NCBI GenBank assembly: GCA_007922305.1
Contig: ML677358.1
Coordinates: 18,215,327-18,279,326, forward strand
DNA: 64,000 nucleotides
Direction: 5' to 3'
From: Dermatemys mawii
Taxonomy: Eukaryota; Chordata; Testudines; Dermatemydidae
Part shown: positions 63,261 through 64,000 of the stretch, one piece after another
How positions within the stretch are numbered: position 1 is the first letter of the stretch
Layout: each line of letters begins with the position of its first letter
Notes under the pieces: generated by a model
What the model was told of the DNA's origin: nothing
The model's input: the letters and a program-made list of their open reading frames with translations, nothing else
The model's database searches: none
Made by a program: the position numbers and the translations under genes

Positions 63261-64000
63261 AGTTGACAATAACCCTTTGTCATACTAAAAGAACAAGCAT
63301 CCTCACTTAGAGGACAGTTACAGCAAGCACTTAAAATACTGTGATCCAAGACACTTACAGTAGATTAGAATTTTTTATTGGTACTGTGTTGCCATAACAA
63401 CATAAAGACAGCAGATGACTTAAGCTAAGCTTGCAAAGCGAAAGGCTGCTCATCTGGCAGTTAAAATGAATACAGTTCACTTCACAAGTTCTCCATATGG
63501 ACCCTTAGTGTATGGTAATGAGGATACCATATGGTGGAAGAAAATGCACAGAGAACAATTGTGCTCTATTGGATGAGTGCACTGAGTAGGAAGTTATGAG
63601 GAAATATGGGAGAGATATTTGTGTGTGTGCTCCGAAGGGCTCTTACAGAGGGGGCTCTCTCTTTTCTTAATCCACTTCCTAATAGATACACATCTAGAAG
63701 TGACAAAGAAACAAACTGCACATTTTGCAACATCATTCATCAGAAACTGTCAGCTGTGTTTGTAAATCAGCTTGGTAAGATCTTATAAATTTGTAATTCT
63801 TAAAAGGTAACAGTGCTAAGTTTTTAGACAAAGCGCTGGGAAATTTAAGCACTTCTGACAAGCAGAAACATTAGTGGTAATCATTTTAAAAAGAGTTGTA
63901 TCTTTTTGCCTGCATGTTTAGCTGTAAATAATGCTGAAATGTATAAAAGCTTTAAAGTGAGAGAGGGGGAAATGGAATAAATACTTTTTATTATTTCCAA

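Overview
The window reads as vertebrate nuclear DNA, most likely from a turtle. Genes are split by long introns, there is no operon-like packing, and CR1 LINE 3' ends are abundant. It also carries several interspersed families I associate with chelonian genomes: solo-LTR families, hAT and other MITEs, MIR-like tRNA-SINE remnants, and a multicopy DNA transposon with a distinctive long ORF. A crocodilian or other sauropsid cannot be strictly excluded.

The only host gene I can support is the 3' half of EBF1 (early B-cell factor 1, a COE-family transcription factor) on the minus strand. Five coding exons are visible, at 49962-49897, 47754-47577, 46268-46089, 42056-41862 and 34057-34026. They total 651 nt and encode 216 residues plus stop. 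Every junction has AG/GT borders and the reading phase is conserved. The segment runs from the second helix of the helix-loop-helix dimerisation region through the Ser/Thr/Pro-rich C-terminal region to the conserved end AISGMIVPPM. The exons for the DNA-binding and IPT domains and the 5' end lie beyond position 64000; I found no further exon between 49963 and 64000. An AT-rich, almost repeat-free 3'UTR of about 3.07 kb probably extends from 34025 to about 30955.

Layout: 1-30950 is 3' flanking DNA of EBF1, a mosaic of repeats and unique blocks with no recognised gene. It includes a three-level nest of insertions (LTR, then MITE, then LTR; 1248-2844), CR1 copies at 4.1, 8.9, 9.8, 15.4, 26.4 and 28.0 kb, an RTE-like LINE remnant at 13.8-14.4 kb, a GC-rich low-complexity tract at 22.6-24.5 kb, a complete 354-bp hAT element with perfect TIRs at 26.55 kb, and a 77-bp-arm hairpin element nested in a CR1 at 28.1 kb. 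30950-49962 is the EBF1 3'UTR, exons and introns. The last intron carries a nearly intact, oppositely oriented DNA transposon (about 35.8-38.2 kb) whose 562-codon ORF is broken by one TGA. The 2-kb intron at 47.8-49.9 kb carries a CR1 with reverse-transcriptase coding sequence. 49963-64000 is one long intron, mostly unique AT-rich sequence, with a CR1 pair in inverted orientation (59.0-60.4 kb).

Most short ORFs here are chance ORFs or shadows of repeats. The items most worth a second look are the transposon with a single lesion, the nested-LTR locus and its 120-bp duplicate, and an LTR family whose two copies both carry a palindromic EBF-type site and a CTCF-like site close to the EBF1 gene.
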